Of a DNA stretch of 64,000 bases, positions 45,877-54,447 are shown piece after piece. A program made the position numbers and the translations under genes. The DNA is from an uncultured Maribacter sp. (GTDB lineage: Bacteria > Bacteroidota > Bacteroidia > Flavobacteriales > Flavobacteriaceae), in the NCBI RefSeq assembly GCF_947496775.1, contig NZ_CANMDU010000008.1, positions 162,663 to 226,662 on the forward strand, read 5' to 3'. The notes under the pieces are model-generated. The model was given only the letters and a program-made list of their open reading frames with translations, had not been told where the DNA came from and did no database searches. Positions within the stretch are counted from its first letter, which is position 1, and the number at the start of each line of letters is the position of its first letter.

Positions 45877-46160
45877 ACACAAAAATCAATGCATTTTACA
45901 CAAAGTTAACATTCATCTTAAGACTTAGCAATATTTTTATCATTTATATTCTCAGAATACTTTTAATCATTTGTAAACGTTGAATATATCAAAGAGTAAA
46001 CTACCTCGAGTAAAGCATCGGGAGCATTAGTTCGATACTAATTCTTATTGCAATACAAGTCCCAAAGGGTCAAAATCTGGATTATCGCGTTACGAACAAA
46101 GAACATAGTTTTTTAAGTTTTAATTCTGATTAATTACTTTCGCACTAACTTATTTATATT

Positions 46161-47858
46161 ATGAAGCACTTTTATTTTGTTTTTACTTTTGTTTTACTTT
46201 TTTCATTTCATGTTTTTTCTCAAAACCAATATCCGAAAGATGCTTTTAGATCTCCTCTAGATATTCCTATGATACTAGCAGGCACATTTGGAGAGCTACG
46301 CTCTAATCATTTTCATTCCGGTATAGATATAAAAACGCAACAACGAGAAGGCATTAAGGTATATGGTATTGGCGATGGTACAATAACCAGAATTAAAGTG
46401 TCTTTATGGGGTTATGGAAAAGTTCTTTATATAACACACCCCAACGGATACACATCTGTTTACGGTCATTTACAAAAATTTTCTCCTGAGATTGAATCAT
46501 ATATAAAGAAAATACAGTACCAAAAAAAAATGTACGAAGTGGAAGTTTTTCCGGATTTTGGAGAGTTAAAAATAAAGAAAGGTGACCTTATAGCTTATAG
46601 TGGAAATACTGGTGGTTCTGCCGGACCCCACCTTCATTTTGAAATACGTAGCAGTGCTACTGAAAAACCTACAAATCCCCTTTTATATGGTTATGAAGTC
46701 GCAGATGCTACCAACCCTACTCTTTTAAAATTGTTTGGATATCCCATCAGTAAGGATGCTCAGATAAAACAAAGTAACAAAAGAGTACAATTAAACTTTA
46801 AAAAACAAAAAGACGGTACTTTTTTAGCAGATAAAATTAATGCCTCTGGGACTATCGGATTTGGATTTATTGCTTTTGACCGCCAAGATATGGCCGCAAA
46901 TAAAAATGGAATTTATTCTGTAAATATGTCTGTAAATGGTACTACCTACACTAACTACGATTTTGAAACTTTTTCCTTTACGGAAACTAGATATATAAAC
47001 ACTTTAATAGATTACGATTATTACGGAAAGTATAAGCAACGTATCCAAAAATGTTTTAAATCGGCTGGAAATAGGCTAAGTATTTATAATGAATTAAAAA
47101 ATGATGGAAAAATAAATATTATAGAAGGCCTATCGTACTCTGTAGAATTATTAATAAAAGATTTAAAGAATAACGTTACCAAACTTATCATTCCCATAGA
47201 AGGAAAAAAAGACCTCCTAAAAATAAAAAAAGCAGAAAAAAAGACAGCAAATTATATTATTGCCAAAAAACCAAATAATTATAGTATTGGTCCTGCCAAA
47301 GTATATTTTCCATCCAATACCTTTTATGAAAATTTTTATATGAACTTAGAAAACCAAAATGATACGGTAACTATTCATAGTAACAAAGTTCCTGCGCATA
47401 GGAATTTTACCATAACTTTTGATGCCTCTAAATACTCAAAAGAAGAACAAAAACAACTTTTTATTGCTAGGTTAGATCACAAAAAAAGACCTAGCCATGT
47501 CTCTACTTATAAACGTGGCAACACATTTACTACCAGAACAAAATACTTAGGCACTTATACCATAGCCAAAGATTCTATTGCGCCAAAAATTTCTTTAAAG
47601 AATTTTAAAGAAAAACAATGGCTTAATAATTACAAATATTTAACTGTAAAGATTACGGATGATTTGAGTGGCATAAATACCTATTCTGCTACGCTTAATG
47701 GCGAATGGATATTAATGGAATATGAATCTAAAAAAAATACTTTAACGTATAATTTTGATGATAAAATCTTAAATAAAAAGCAATGCGAACTAAAAATTGT
47801 TGTCACGGATAACGTTGGAAACAAAAGTGAATTAGTTACTAATTTTTACAGAAAATAA
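46161..47858 (+). CDS. Secreted M23 family endopeptidase (LytM-like)
   Basis: 565 residues with a signal peptide (cut after VFSQ, residue 21). Residues 30-165 are an M23 domain: His52 and Asp56 in FHSGIDIK, His103 in YGHLQ, and His157/His159 in GPHLHFE, all needed for zinc and catalysis. An insertion of about 35 residues sits before the last motif. The remaining 400 residues are beta-rich with no clear family. The enzyme should cut peptidoglycan cross-links in the periplasm. Its stop is followed six bases later by the TonB-dependent receptor. Confidence 0.93.
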   Translation: MKHFYFVFTFVLLFSFHVFSQNQYPKDAFRSPLDIPMILAGTFGELRSNHFHSGIDIKTQQREGIKVYGIGDGTITRIKVSLWGYGKVLYITHPNGYTSVYGHLQKFSPEIESYIKKIQYQKKMYEVEVFPDFGELKIKKGDLIAYSGNTGGSAGPHLHFEIRSSATEKPTNPLLYGYEVADATNPTLLKLFGYPISKDAQIKQSNKRVQLNFKKQKDGTFLADKINASGTIGFGFIAFDRQDMAANKNGIYSVNMSVNGTTYTNYDFETFSFTETRYINTLIDYDYYGKYKQRIQKCFKSAGNRLSIYNELKNDGKINIIEGLSYSVELLIKDLKNNVTKLIIPIEGKKDLLKIKKAEKKTANYIIAKKPNNYSIGPAKVYFPSNTFYENFYMNLENQNDTVTIHSNKVPAHRNFTITFDASKYSKEEQKQLFIARLDHKKRPSHVSTYKRGNTFTTRTKYLGTYTIAKDSIAPKISLKNFKEKQWLNNYKYLTVKITDDLSGINTYSATLNGEWILMEYESKKNTLTYNFDDKILNKKQCELKIVVTDNVGNKSELVTNFYRK

Positions 47859-47864
47859 ATTGGT

Positions 47865-50327
47865 TTGAAATTACTTAAAGCTCTAGTACTAATTTTTGCA
47901 TTGTGTTTTTCCTTCCAAGGTTTTGCTCAAACAGCAACTATTACTGGGGTAGTTTTAAACGAACAAAACAAGCCACTAGCTAATGTTAATGTTTCCTCAA
48001 CCAACAATGGAACTTCGACCGATGCAAATGGATATTACATCCTTAAGATAACATCGGACCAAAAAACAAATATTACATTTTCCCATATAAGCCATGCCGA
48101 TGTAGTTTTAGAAAAACTAATCCTTACTACGAATGAGACTTTTGAATTTTATCCTATTTTAAAAGCAAATAGCATACAAATTGATGAAGTAACTATTACG
48201 GCGACTGGAAAAAAGAAGAGCTTAGGAATATCCAACCTTTCTACCCAACAAATAAAAAAAATTCCAGGAGCAAATGCCGGCGTAGAAAACATTTTAAAAT
48301 TGCTACCAGGAGTAAACTCTAATAACGAATTAAGTACGCAATATGCAGTAAGAGGTGGTAATTATGACGAAAACCTTATTTACATTAATGAAATAGAAGT
48401 TTACAAACCTTTTTTAATTCGCTCTGGACAGCAGGAAGGACTTAGCTTTATTAATAGTAATTTAGTACAGAGTGTAAAATTCTCCGCAGGAGGATTCCAA
48501 GCCAAATACGGAGATAAACTATCTTCTACATTAAATATTACGTATAAAAAACCTATAGAATTTGGAGCACAAATAGATATAAGTCTTTTAGGAGCAAGCG
48601 CTTCTATTGAAACCATGAGTAAGAATAAAAAATTGTCCAATATAACTGGTGTGCGCTACAGGAACAATAGTTTGTTGGTAAATAGTAAGAATACGAACAC
48701 CAATTTTAATCCAACTTTTGGAGATTTTCAAACTTATTCTACTTATAAATTTTCTGATAAACTTTTGTTTAACTTTTTAGGTAATATTTCTATTAACAAT
48801 TATCAAAACGAGCCTTTAACTAGAGAAACCAATTTTGGCACTTTAAATAACCCACAGACTTTATTAGTACATTATCAAGGAAAAGAAGACAATAGATTTA
48901 ATACAGCTCTTGGAGCTTTAAAAGCTAATTACTTTGTATCTGACCATGTTACTCTTAAAGCTATTTCATCTGTATACCATACTACAGAAGAAGAATATTC
49001 CGATGTAATTGCTGCTTATAGACTAGGTCCTTCAGAAATCGTTTTTAACGAAAATAGTAGTACAGATATCTCCAAAGGAATAGGGTCTCAATTTAATAGA
49101 TCTAGAAATGATTTAGACGCCTTGTTGTTTAACTTAGAACATAAAGGAAAATATTCTAAAGAAAATAAAGAAATAGAATGGGGCATAAAATATACCCATG
49201 AAGATATAAGAGACCAATTAAGAGAATCTGAATTTATTGATTCTACCGGTTTTTCTATTAGACCACCGCAATCCCAATTCACGAACAACCAACCGAACGA
49301 ACCATTTAATGCTCCTATTGAAGCTTTTGAAGGTATTTACGCTACTAATTTTATTAAAACTAATAGATTCTCTGGCTATATACAATTTAGCAAAAACACC
49401 ACATGGAACACGCATGATATTTATTATAATGCGGGAATAAGAAGTCAATACTGGACAACTAGTGGAACGGGAGTAGAAAAAGTATCGCAAACTGTATATA
49501 GCCCTAGAACACAAATAGGAATAAAACCCAATTGGAAAAAAGATATGCTTTTTAGAATTGCAGCAGGCATATACCATCAACCCCCGTTTTATAGAGAACT
49601 AAGAAATAGTCAAGGTATTATTAACCCAAATGTAAAGGCTCAAAAAGCATTACATATAGTAGCAGGAAATGAATATAGCTTTGCATTATGGGATAGACCG
49701 TTTACAATGATTGGCGAAGTATATTATAAAAAACTCACCAACGTAAATCCATATACTATAGAAGATGTGCGTATTCGATATGCCGCATTAAACAATGCTA
49801 AAGCATATGCGTATGGGGCTGAGCTAAGATTAAATGGGGCTTTTGTTCCTGGAACAGAATCGTGGGTTTCTTTAAGTTACTTAAAAACAGAAGAGAATAT
49901 AGAGGACAAAGGATACATATCTAGACCAACTGATCAACGGTTAAAAGTAGCTGTTCTTTTCCAAGATTACATCCCCAATATGCCCGATTTAAAAATGTAT
50001 TTAAACCTAGTATATAATACCGGTTTACCTGGAGGGTCCCCAAGTTATGCCGACCCATATATTTTTCAGAAAAGATTAAGAGATTATAAACGGGCAGATT
50101 TAGGAATTTCCTATATTTTTGTAGGCGATAACAAAAAGTTCTCCAAAAATCATTGGACACATAATTTTAAGGAACTTACTATAGGGATTGAAGTTTTTAA
50201 TCTTTTTAACAATCAAAATTCCATTACTAATACATGGGTCAGAGATGTTGAAAGTAAACAACAATTTGCAATTCCAAATTTTATGACCAGTCGTGTACTT
50301 AACCTAAAGTTAAGTATGCGTTTATAA
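47865..50327 (+). CDS. TonB-dependent outer membrane receptor
   Basis: 820 residues from a TTG start opening a signal peptide (LLKALVLIFALCFSFQGFAQ). Residues 23-100 form a carboxypeptidase-regulatory-like domain (ATITGVVLNEQNKPLANVNV). The plug follows (about 115-220, KIPGANAGVENILKLLPGV, YAVRGGNYDENLIYINEIEV) and then a 22-strand barrel region ending with the typical aromatic-hydrophobic terminus (LNLKLSMRL). No SusD partner is nearby, so it is a stand-alone receptor. The ligand is unknown. Confidence 0.93.
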   Translation: MKLLKALVLIFALCFSFQGFAQTATITGVVLNEQNKPLANVNVSSTNNGTSTDANGYYILKITSDQKTNITFSHISHADVVLEKLILTTNETFEFYPILKANSIQIDEVTITATGKKKSLGISNLSTQQIKKIPGANAGVENILKLLPGVNSNNELSTQYAVRGGNYDENLIYINEIEVYKPFLIRSGQQEGLSFINSNLVQSVKFSAGGFQAKYGDKLSSTLNITYKKPIEFGAQIDISLLGASASIETMSKNKKLSNITGVRYRNNSLLVNSKNTNTNFNPTFGDFQTYSTYKFSDKLLFNFLGNISINNYQNEPLTRETNFGTLNNPQTLLVHYQGKEDNRFNTALGALKANYFVSDHVTLKAISSVYHTTEEEYSDVIAAYRLGPSEIVFNENSSTDISKGIGSQFNRSRNDLDALLFNLEHKGKYSKENKEIEWGIKYTHEDIRDQLRESEFIDSTGFSIRPPQSQFTNNQPNEPFNAPIEAFEGIYATNFIKTNRFSGYIQFSKNTTWNTHDIYYNAGIRSQYWTTSGTGVEKVSQTVYSPRTQIGIKPNWKKDMLFRIAAGIYHQPPFYRELRNSQGIINPNVKAQKALHIVAGNEYSFALWDRPFTMIGEVYYKKLTNVNPYTIEDVRIRYAALNNAKAYAYGAELRLNGAFVPGTESWVSLSYLKTEENIEDKGYISRPTDQRLKVAVLFQDYIPNMPDLKMYLNLVYNTGLPGGSPSYADPYIFQKRLRDYKRADLGISYIFVGDNKKFSKNHWTHNFKELTIGIEVFNLFNNQNSITNTWVRDVESKQQFAIPNFMTSRVLNLKLSMRL

Positions 50328-50335
50328 ATTAAGTA

Positions 50336-50986
50336 ATGTACAAAGCGATAATTTCATTTTTCCTATTAGCATCTATTTCCGCGCATGCTCAAAAAAACAT
50401 TTATGAAAGTGCAAAGTTTAATGAACTTAGTAAAGCACACAAAACTTTAGCCATTTTACCTTTTTTAACGAATCTTAATTTAAAAGATAACCTTAGTAAA
50501 GAAGAACTAAAAGAACTAGAAGAAAAAGAAGGCTATGCGGTACAAAACGCATTGGAAACTTATTTTTCTAATAGAAAAAAGAAAAAGAAATTTACTGTTG
50601 CTTTTCAAAATACGAAAGACACAAAAGCCATTTTAGCCAAGCATAACATAAACTACCAAAATATTGATATTTACACTACAACAGAATTAAGTAAAATACT
50701 TAATGTTGATGGTATAATTAGCGGAAACCTAGATCTTACGATTCTTTTATCTAAAGGAATACCTTCTAATTTTAGCCTTGTTGATTATTTCCTAGGAGAT
50801 GCAAATTACGGCAGAATAGGCATGAAAATAAGTGATGGTATTACGGGGAAACTTTTGTGGAAGTACGAAAAAAGAATTAACAAAAAATCGGGAAAAAACA
50901 CGACAGATTTAATTAATCGTATGATGAAATTAGCTATTCGAAAATTTCCATACGATAAAGAGAAAAAAAGAGAAAAGCGATCTTAA
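50336..50986 (+). CDS. Periplasmic protein of unknown function
   Basis: 216 residues with a signal peptide (cut after AHAQ, residue 19). The mature part starts with a helical segment, then a strand TLAILPF and later KILNVDGIISGNLDLTI and GMKISDGITGKLLWKYE. This alternation resembles CsgG or TolB-N-like periplasmic folds, but I would not assign it. The C-terminus is strongly basic (KKREKRS). It follows the receptor gene by eight bases and is probably translated from the same mRNA. Confidence 0.75.
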   Translation: MYKAIISFFLLASISAHAQKNIYESAKFNELSKAHKTLAILPFLTNLNLKDNLSKEELKELEEKEGYAVQNALETYFSNRKKKKKFTVAFQNTKDTKAILAKHNINYQNIDIYTTTELSKILNVDGIISGNLDLTILLSKGIPSNFSLVDYFLGDANYGRIGMKISDGITGKLLWKYEKRINKKSGKNTTDLINRMMKLAIRKFPYDKEKKREKRS

Positions 50987-50993
50987 TCCCTCC

Positions 50994-52142
50994 TTATTTA
51001 TCTACAAATTCTTTCAATACAGCAATAGCGTAATCTATTTCTTTAGTAGTATTATACTTGGAAAAAGAAAATCGCAAAGATGGCTTCTTAAGGTTTTCTA
51101 CAGAAAGTACCTGAGTTAATACATGAGAACCCAAATCGCTACCAGATTGGCACGCACTTCCTTTAGAGCAAGCAACCCCTTTTATATCTAAATGAAATAA
51201 TAACATTAATGCCTTCTGCTCATCTATAGGCAAACAAACATTAACCAAAGTATAGGTGCTTTTTTCCATATCACCCGAATGCCCATTAAAAATAACTCCT
51301 GGAATTTCTTTTTTAATAGTATCTATAAAATACTTTTTTAACCCTTTTACATAGGTCATTTCTTCCTCTAAGTTATCATAAGCTTGTACAAAAGCCTCTT
51401 CTAAGCCAACTATATTATGATATGATTCTGTTCCTGCTCTAAAACCTCTTTCTTGAGACCCTCCCGAAATTAATGGCTTTATTTGCGCATTCTTTTTTAT
51501 ATAAGCAAAACCTATTCCCTTTGGACCATGGAATTTATGTGCCGCAGCAGTTAAAAAGTCTATAGGTGTTTTTTTAACATCCCAAGCATAATGTCCAACA
51601 GATTGAACCGTATCGGAGTGCAGTAATGCATTATTTTCTATACATAAAGCACTAAGCACATCTATATCTATTTTATTACCTATTTCATTATTAACATGCA
51701 TTAAACTCACCAAAGTTTTTGAATCATCTTCTGTAAGAAGTGCTTTTAAATGTGTAAAATCTGGTGTACCATGGGCATCTAAATCTACATACTTCAATGT
51801 AATATTATATTCTTTTTCTAATTCTTCTACCGTATGTAAAACAGCATGGTGTTCTATTCTAGAGGTTATTATCGTTTTTACTTGCATATCTCTAACAACA
51901 CATCTCAATATCATATTATCTGCCTCTGTACCGCCAGAAGTAAAAATAATTTCCGATGGTTGTGCATTTAAATATTTAGCAATTGTCTTCCTAGCACTCT
52001 CTACTCCAGTCTTAGCTGATCGCCCAAAACTATGCGTGGAAGATGGATTTCCATAAAAACTTCGCAATGCATTTTGCATTTTTTCTATTACACTAGAACG
52101 TACCTGAGTAGTTGCTGCATTATCTAAATATACCTTTTCCAT
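50994..52142 (-). CDS. Cysteine desulfurase (NifS/IscS class)
   Basis: 382 residues from ATG 52142 (MEKVYLDNAATT), the universal start of this family; a longer frame to 52214 would cross the promoter. The PLP lysine is Lys203 in AAHKFHGPKG, and the persulfide Cys331 sits in SACQSG. It is a class I/II intermediate length, supplying sulfur for Fe-S clusters or thio-modifications. It stands alone with no isc or suf genes beside it. A perfect 35-base palindrome covers the -33 region of its promoter, suggesting repression by a dimeric regulator. Confidence 0.95.
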   Translation of the reverse strand: MEKVYLDNAATTQVRSSVIEKMQNALRSFYGNPSSTHSFGRSAKTGVESARKTIAKYLNAQPSEIIFTSGGTEADNMILRCVVRDMQVKTIITSRIEHHAVLHTVEELEKEYNITLKYVDLDAHGTPDFTHLKALLTEDDSKTLVSLMHVNNEIGNKIDIDVLSALCIENNALLHSDTVQSVGHYAWDVKKTPIDFLTAAAHKFHGPKGIGFAYIKKNAQIKPLISGGSQERGFRAGTESYHNIVGLEEAFVQAYDNLEEEMTYVKGLKKYFIDTIKKEIPGVIFNGHSGDMEKSTYTLVNVCLPIDEQKALMLLFHLDIKGVACSKGSACQSGSDLGSHVLTQVLSVENLKKPSLRFSFSKYNTTKEIDYAIAVLKEFVDK

Positions 52143-52177
52143 AGACACTTCTTTTCTTTCCAAAATAGAATAGAAAA

Positions 52178-52185
52178 CAAAAGTA
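52178..52185 (-). promoter_or_regulatory. -7 promoter box of the cysteine desulfurase gene
   Basis: The minus strand reads TACTTTTG, an exact TAnnTTTG match, 35 bases before the ATG at 52142. The palindrome 52197-52231 occupies the positions where the -33 element would lie. Confidence 0.55.
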
Positions 52186-52196
52186 ACGCTATTCTT

Positions 52197-52231
52197 TATA
52201 AAAATAGTTAACATTGTTAACTATTTTTATA
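52197..52231. promoter_or_regulatory. Perfect 35-bp palindrome, probable operator
   Basis: TATAAAAATAGTTAAC (52197-52212) and its exact reverse complement (52216-52231) flank a three-base loop ATT. The 16-base arms are uninterrupted. Its position over the promoter of the cysteine desulfurase points to a dimeric repressor or activator. The core ATAGTTAAC...GTTAACTAT has the outer ATA/TAT of Rrf2/IscR type sites but not their inner sequence. Confidence 0.7.
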
Positions 52232-52292
52232 AAACTTTAGTATTTAAGATATAAATAAGACAATCATTAAAGCGAAATATATTTTTTTGATT

Positions 52293-52300
52293 TAAATTTG
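52293..52300 (+). promoter_or_regulatory. -7 promoter box 4 bases before the lipoprotein start
   Basis: TAAATTTG is an exact TAnnTTTG match; only AACT separates it from the ATG at 52305. It predicts a leaderless or near-leaderless mRNA. Confidence 0.45.
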
Positions 52301-52304
52301 AACT

Positions 52305-52817
52305 ATGAAAAAGCTTTTATTTCTTTTAGTTGTTATTACTCTTTCTTCATGTGATGATGGGGATTTACAAATCGAAACTATAGATTTTGATAGTATTACT
52401 ACAATTACTACCTGTAACACTATTGATATTGCTGCTACCAACTTGTTATTTAAAATAAATGATACAGAAGCTTTAATATTAGAATTACCAGCCAATGTTT
52501 TAAAAAACGAAATTACTACGGAAACTATAGAAAGTAATATTAGTGCTAGCGGTCCATCAAAACTTATCTATAGAACATTTTCTGATAAAGCAACCAAAGA
52601 TTATTTTTGCTCTAGTGTACCGCTAACCACTCCTACGGTACTAGAAGAAATAATTGCGAAAAACGGCGCTGTACTTATTACAACTACAACAGAAGATAAT
52701 ATAACCTATACGCACAAAATTATATTAAATGATATTACTTTGGAGACATCTTCTAGCCAAAGAATAACGGATTTAAGTATTTCCGATTACGGAGATATTA
52801 CAACAACAGTAAATTAA
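52305..52817 (+). CDS. Lipoprotein of unknown function
   Basis: 170 residues with lipobox TLSSC (Cys16) followed by acidic DDGD. The mature protein is rich in Thr and Ile and in short beta strands (EALILELPANVL, PSKLIYRTFSDKATKDYFC, AVLITTTTEDNITYTHKIIL). No family is recognised. Two cysteines (in TTCNT and YFCSS) could form a disulfide. It is divergent from the cysteine desulfurase and overlaps the convergent Smr gene by four bases. Confidence 0.72.
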   Translation: MKKLLFLLVVITLSSCDDGDLQIETIDFDSITTITTCNTIDIAATNLLFKINDTEALILELPANVLKNEITTETIESNISASGPSKLIYRTFSDKATKDYFCSSVPLTTPTVLEEIIAKNGAVLITTTTEDNITYTHKIILNDITLETSSSQRITDLSISDYGDITTTVN

Positions 52818-53356
52818 ATATTCTGAAAAAAATATACTTCCGTAGCCCCCATTCCGTATTTCTGGTAATCGGCTTCGTAATGTTTTAAATTATCGTATCT
52901 TCTAAAAAGATACCCTAATTCTTCTTTTAATACTCCTTCTCCTACTCCATGAATAAACACCACTTTCTGGATTCTTTTTCGCATAGCAAACTCTAATTGC
53001 CTTTTTGCTGTTTCTAGTTGCAAATTCAATTTTTCGTAACTAGTCATATTACCGGAGTTCCTAGTTAACTTATGGATATGAAGATCTACCTCCATTTTAG
53101 GGGCATTACGTTCTTTTGGTTTAGTATTTATAATTTTTCTTCTCTTAGGAATTTCTTTTTCAGACTTTATTTGAGCAACTTCAAAATTAGATACTTTTAT
53201 ATCTTCCCCTACTTTCATTACCTCCGAAGCTAAAAATGAAATAACGAAACCATTTGTATCTTCCATTGTAATTTTAGGTCCATCAATACTAAGTATTGTC
53301 CCTGAAATTACATCATCTATTGTTTCCACAATGTCTCCTACTTTAAAAACACTCAT
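52814..53356 (-). CDS. Smr domain protein with N-terminal DUF2027-like region
   Basis: 180 residues. Residues 1-60 are a small beta domain (GDIVETIDDVISGTILSIDG ... ISFLASEVM), then a basic linker (KRRKIINTKPKERN), then an Smr domain from about 92: VDLHIHKL and FIHGVGEGVLKEEL with the conserved H-G-x-G. Smr domains nick or bind branched nucleic acids. There is no MutS2 part, so this is a stand-alone Smr protein. A TATTTTTG box lies about 20 bases upstream. Confidence 0.88.
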   Translation of the reverse strand: MSVFKVGDIVETIDDVISGTILSIDGPKITMEDTNGFVISFLASEVMKVGEDIKVSNFEVAQIKSEKEIPKRRKIINTKPKERNAPKMEVDLHIHKLTRNSGNMTSYEKLNLQLETAKRQLEFAMRKRIQKVVFIHGVGEGVLKEELGYLFRRYDNLKHYEADYQKYGMGATEVYFFQNI

Positions 53357-53374
53357 TATTTTGTTTTAAAAGCT

Positions 53375-53382
53375 CAAAAATA
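53375..53382 (-). promoter_or_regulatory. -7 promoter box of the Smr gene
   Basis: The minus strand reads TATTTTTG, exact consensus, about 20 bases before the ATG at 53356. The -33 element is not evident. Confidence 0.4.
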
Positions 53383-53416
53383 ATAGTAATTTTCAGCATC
53401 TTTATTCATTTAAGTC

Positions 53417-53722
53417 ATGAAATTATTAATCACCATTCTTTTATTTAGCTTAGATGAGTTTATGTTACCTTGCATTACAAAGAAATTTATAGGTATAGAT
53501 TGCCCTGGCTGTGGTTTACAGCGTTCTTTAGCTTTGTTACTTCAAGGAGATTTTTTGGCTGCATTTATAATGTATCCTCCCGTATACAGTATTATTGCTT
53601 TATTAATTTTTCTTTTAGTTCGTAACTTTGTAACTATAAAATATGCTAATAAAATTATAGTAACTTTGACAATAACCGCTATAGGCTTTATTTTAATTAA
53701 TTATATTTTAAAATTTATTTAA
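53417..53722 (+). CDS. DUF2752 family membrane protein
   Basis: 101 residues with a signal-like first helix and two or three more membrane segments. The family signature CPGCGLQRSLALLLQGDF is at 27-44, with two cysteines in a CxxC facing the membrane surface. Function is unknown. It is the first of three closely packed genes with two CCC-motif membrane proteins (13 and 3 base gaps). Confidence 0.88.
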   Translation: MKLLITILLFSLDEFMLPCITKKFIGIDCPGCGLQRSLALLLQGDFLAAFIMYPPVYSIIALLIFLLVRNFVTIKYANKIIVTLTITAIGFILINYILKFI

Positions 53723-53735
53723 CTCATGTAATATT

Positions 53736-54071
53736 ATGGATCAACAAAAATTACCAAATACAGGCGCAATTATAGGATTAAGTATAGCCTCGATTTTATT
53801 ATGTTGGTGTTATGGAGTTTTAGGACTACTTCTTGCTATTGTAGCTCTAATTTTAGCCATAAAATCTACCAAACTATATAATGCCGAACCCGAATTATAT
53901 TCGGATTTTAACTCCGTAAAAACTGGAAAAATATTAGCTATTATTGGCATTGTTTTAAACCTTCTCTTCTTACTATTCTGCGTGTGGTTTATATTCAGTA
54001 TTATAGGCTTAGATGCTCTGGAAAATGAAGAACTTATGAGAGAAAGAGTAGAGGAATACTTTAACAAATAA
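53736..54071 (+). CDS. CCC-motif membrane protein, copy 1
   Basis: 111 residues, two membrane hairpins (about 11-42 and 66-88) joined by a conserved loop LYNAEPELYSDFNSVKTGKIL. The cysteine motif here is CWCYG (23-27), a variant of the CCC of the family. The architecture resembles DUF4190-type small proteins. Function is unknown. It is 37 percent or so similar by eye to the next gene, consistent with a tandem duplication that has diverged. Confidence 0.85.
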   Translation: MDQQKLPNTGAIIGLSIASILLCWCYGVLGLLLAIVALILAIKSTKLYNAEPELYSDFNSVKTGKILAIIGIVLNLLFLLFCVWFIFSIIGLDALENEELMRERVEEYFNK

Positions 54072-54074
54072 AAA

Positions 54075-54392
54075 ATGCATAAAAATAAATTACCAGGAGC
54101 AAGTACTTCTTTAACTATGGGTATAGTTTCTTTAGTTACTTCTTTATGTTGTTGTGGACCATTCGCTGCTATTTTCAGTATTATTGGTATAATAAATGCT
54201 AATAAAGCAACCCGTATTTACAATGAAAACCCAAGTGAATATGAAGGTTACGAAAATGCCAAAACTGGCAAAATACTCTCCTATATCGGACTGGCTTTTG
54301 CTGTTTTTGCCCTAATTATAGTAATAGCTTATTTTGGGATAATTGCTGCTATTATTGCAAATGGAGATTGGGAAAGAATAAATGATATATAA
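54075..54392 (+). CDS. CCC-motif membrane protein, copy 2
   Basis: 105 residues with the full LCCCGPF motif (23-29), two membrane hairpins and the same loop in the form IYNENPSEYEGYENAKTGKIL. It follows copy 1 by three bases and ends at a strong terminator. The motif of adjacent cysteines at the membrane edge suggests metal, redox or lipid-anchor chemistry, but this is only inference. Confidence 0.87.
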   Translation: MHKNKLPGASTSLTMGIVSLVTSLCCCGPFAAIFSIIGIINANKATRIYNENPSEYEGYENAKTGKILSYIGLAFAVFALIIVIAYFGIIAAIIANGDWERINDI

Positions 54393-54430
54393 AAAAATCC
54401 CTGAAATAGTATTTCAGGGATTTTTTATTT
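54391..54430. terminator. Bidirectional terminator between CCC-motif genes and rocD
   Basis: Arms AAAAAATCCCTGAAAT and ATTTCAGGGATTTTTT around AGT, T-runs on both strands; convergent genes on each side. Confidence 0.93.
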
Positions 54431-54447
54431 ATTTCGCTTTTTAAATG

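Noticed and set aside
46026..46042. A tRNA T-arm look-alike: ATTAG, loop TTCGATA, CTAAT.
   Set aside because: The loop fits the T-loop rule, but no acceptor stem pairs at the right distance and the anticodon arm does not fold, so it is not a tRNA and probably chance.
49218..49580. Antisense open frames within the TonB receptor gene.
   Set aside because: They mirror strong coding sequence on the plus strand, have no recognisable domain and no promoter.
52143..52214. Longer cysteine desulfurase frame starting inside the palindrome.
   Set aside because: The family starts at MEKVYLDNAATT; the extension crosses the promoter box and palindrome.
53736..54392. CCC-motif genes as an antimicrobial or toxin-like operon.
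   Set aside because: No leader peptide, export or immunity genes are nearby, and the proteins look like ordinary two-hairpin membrane proteins.
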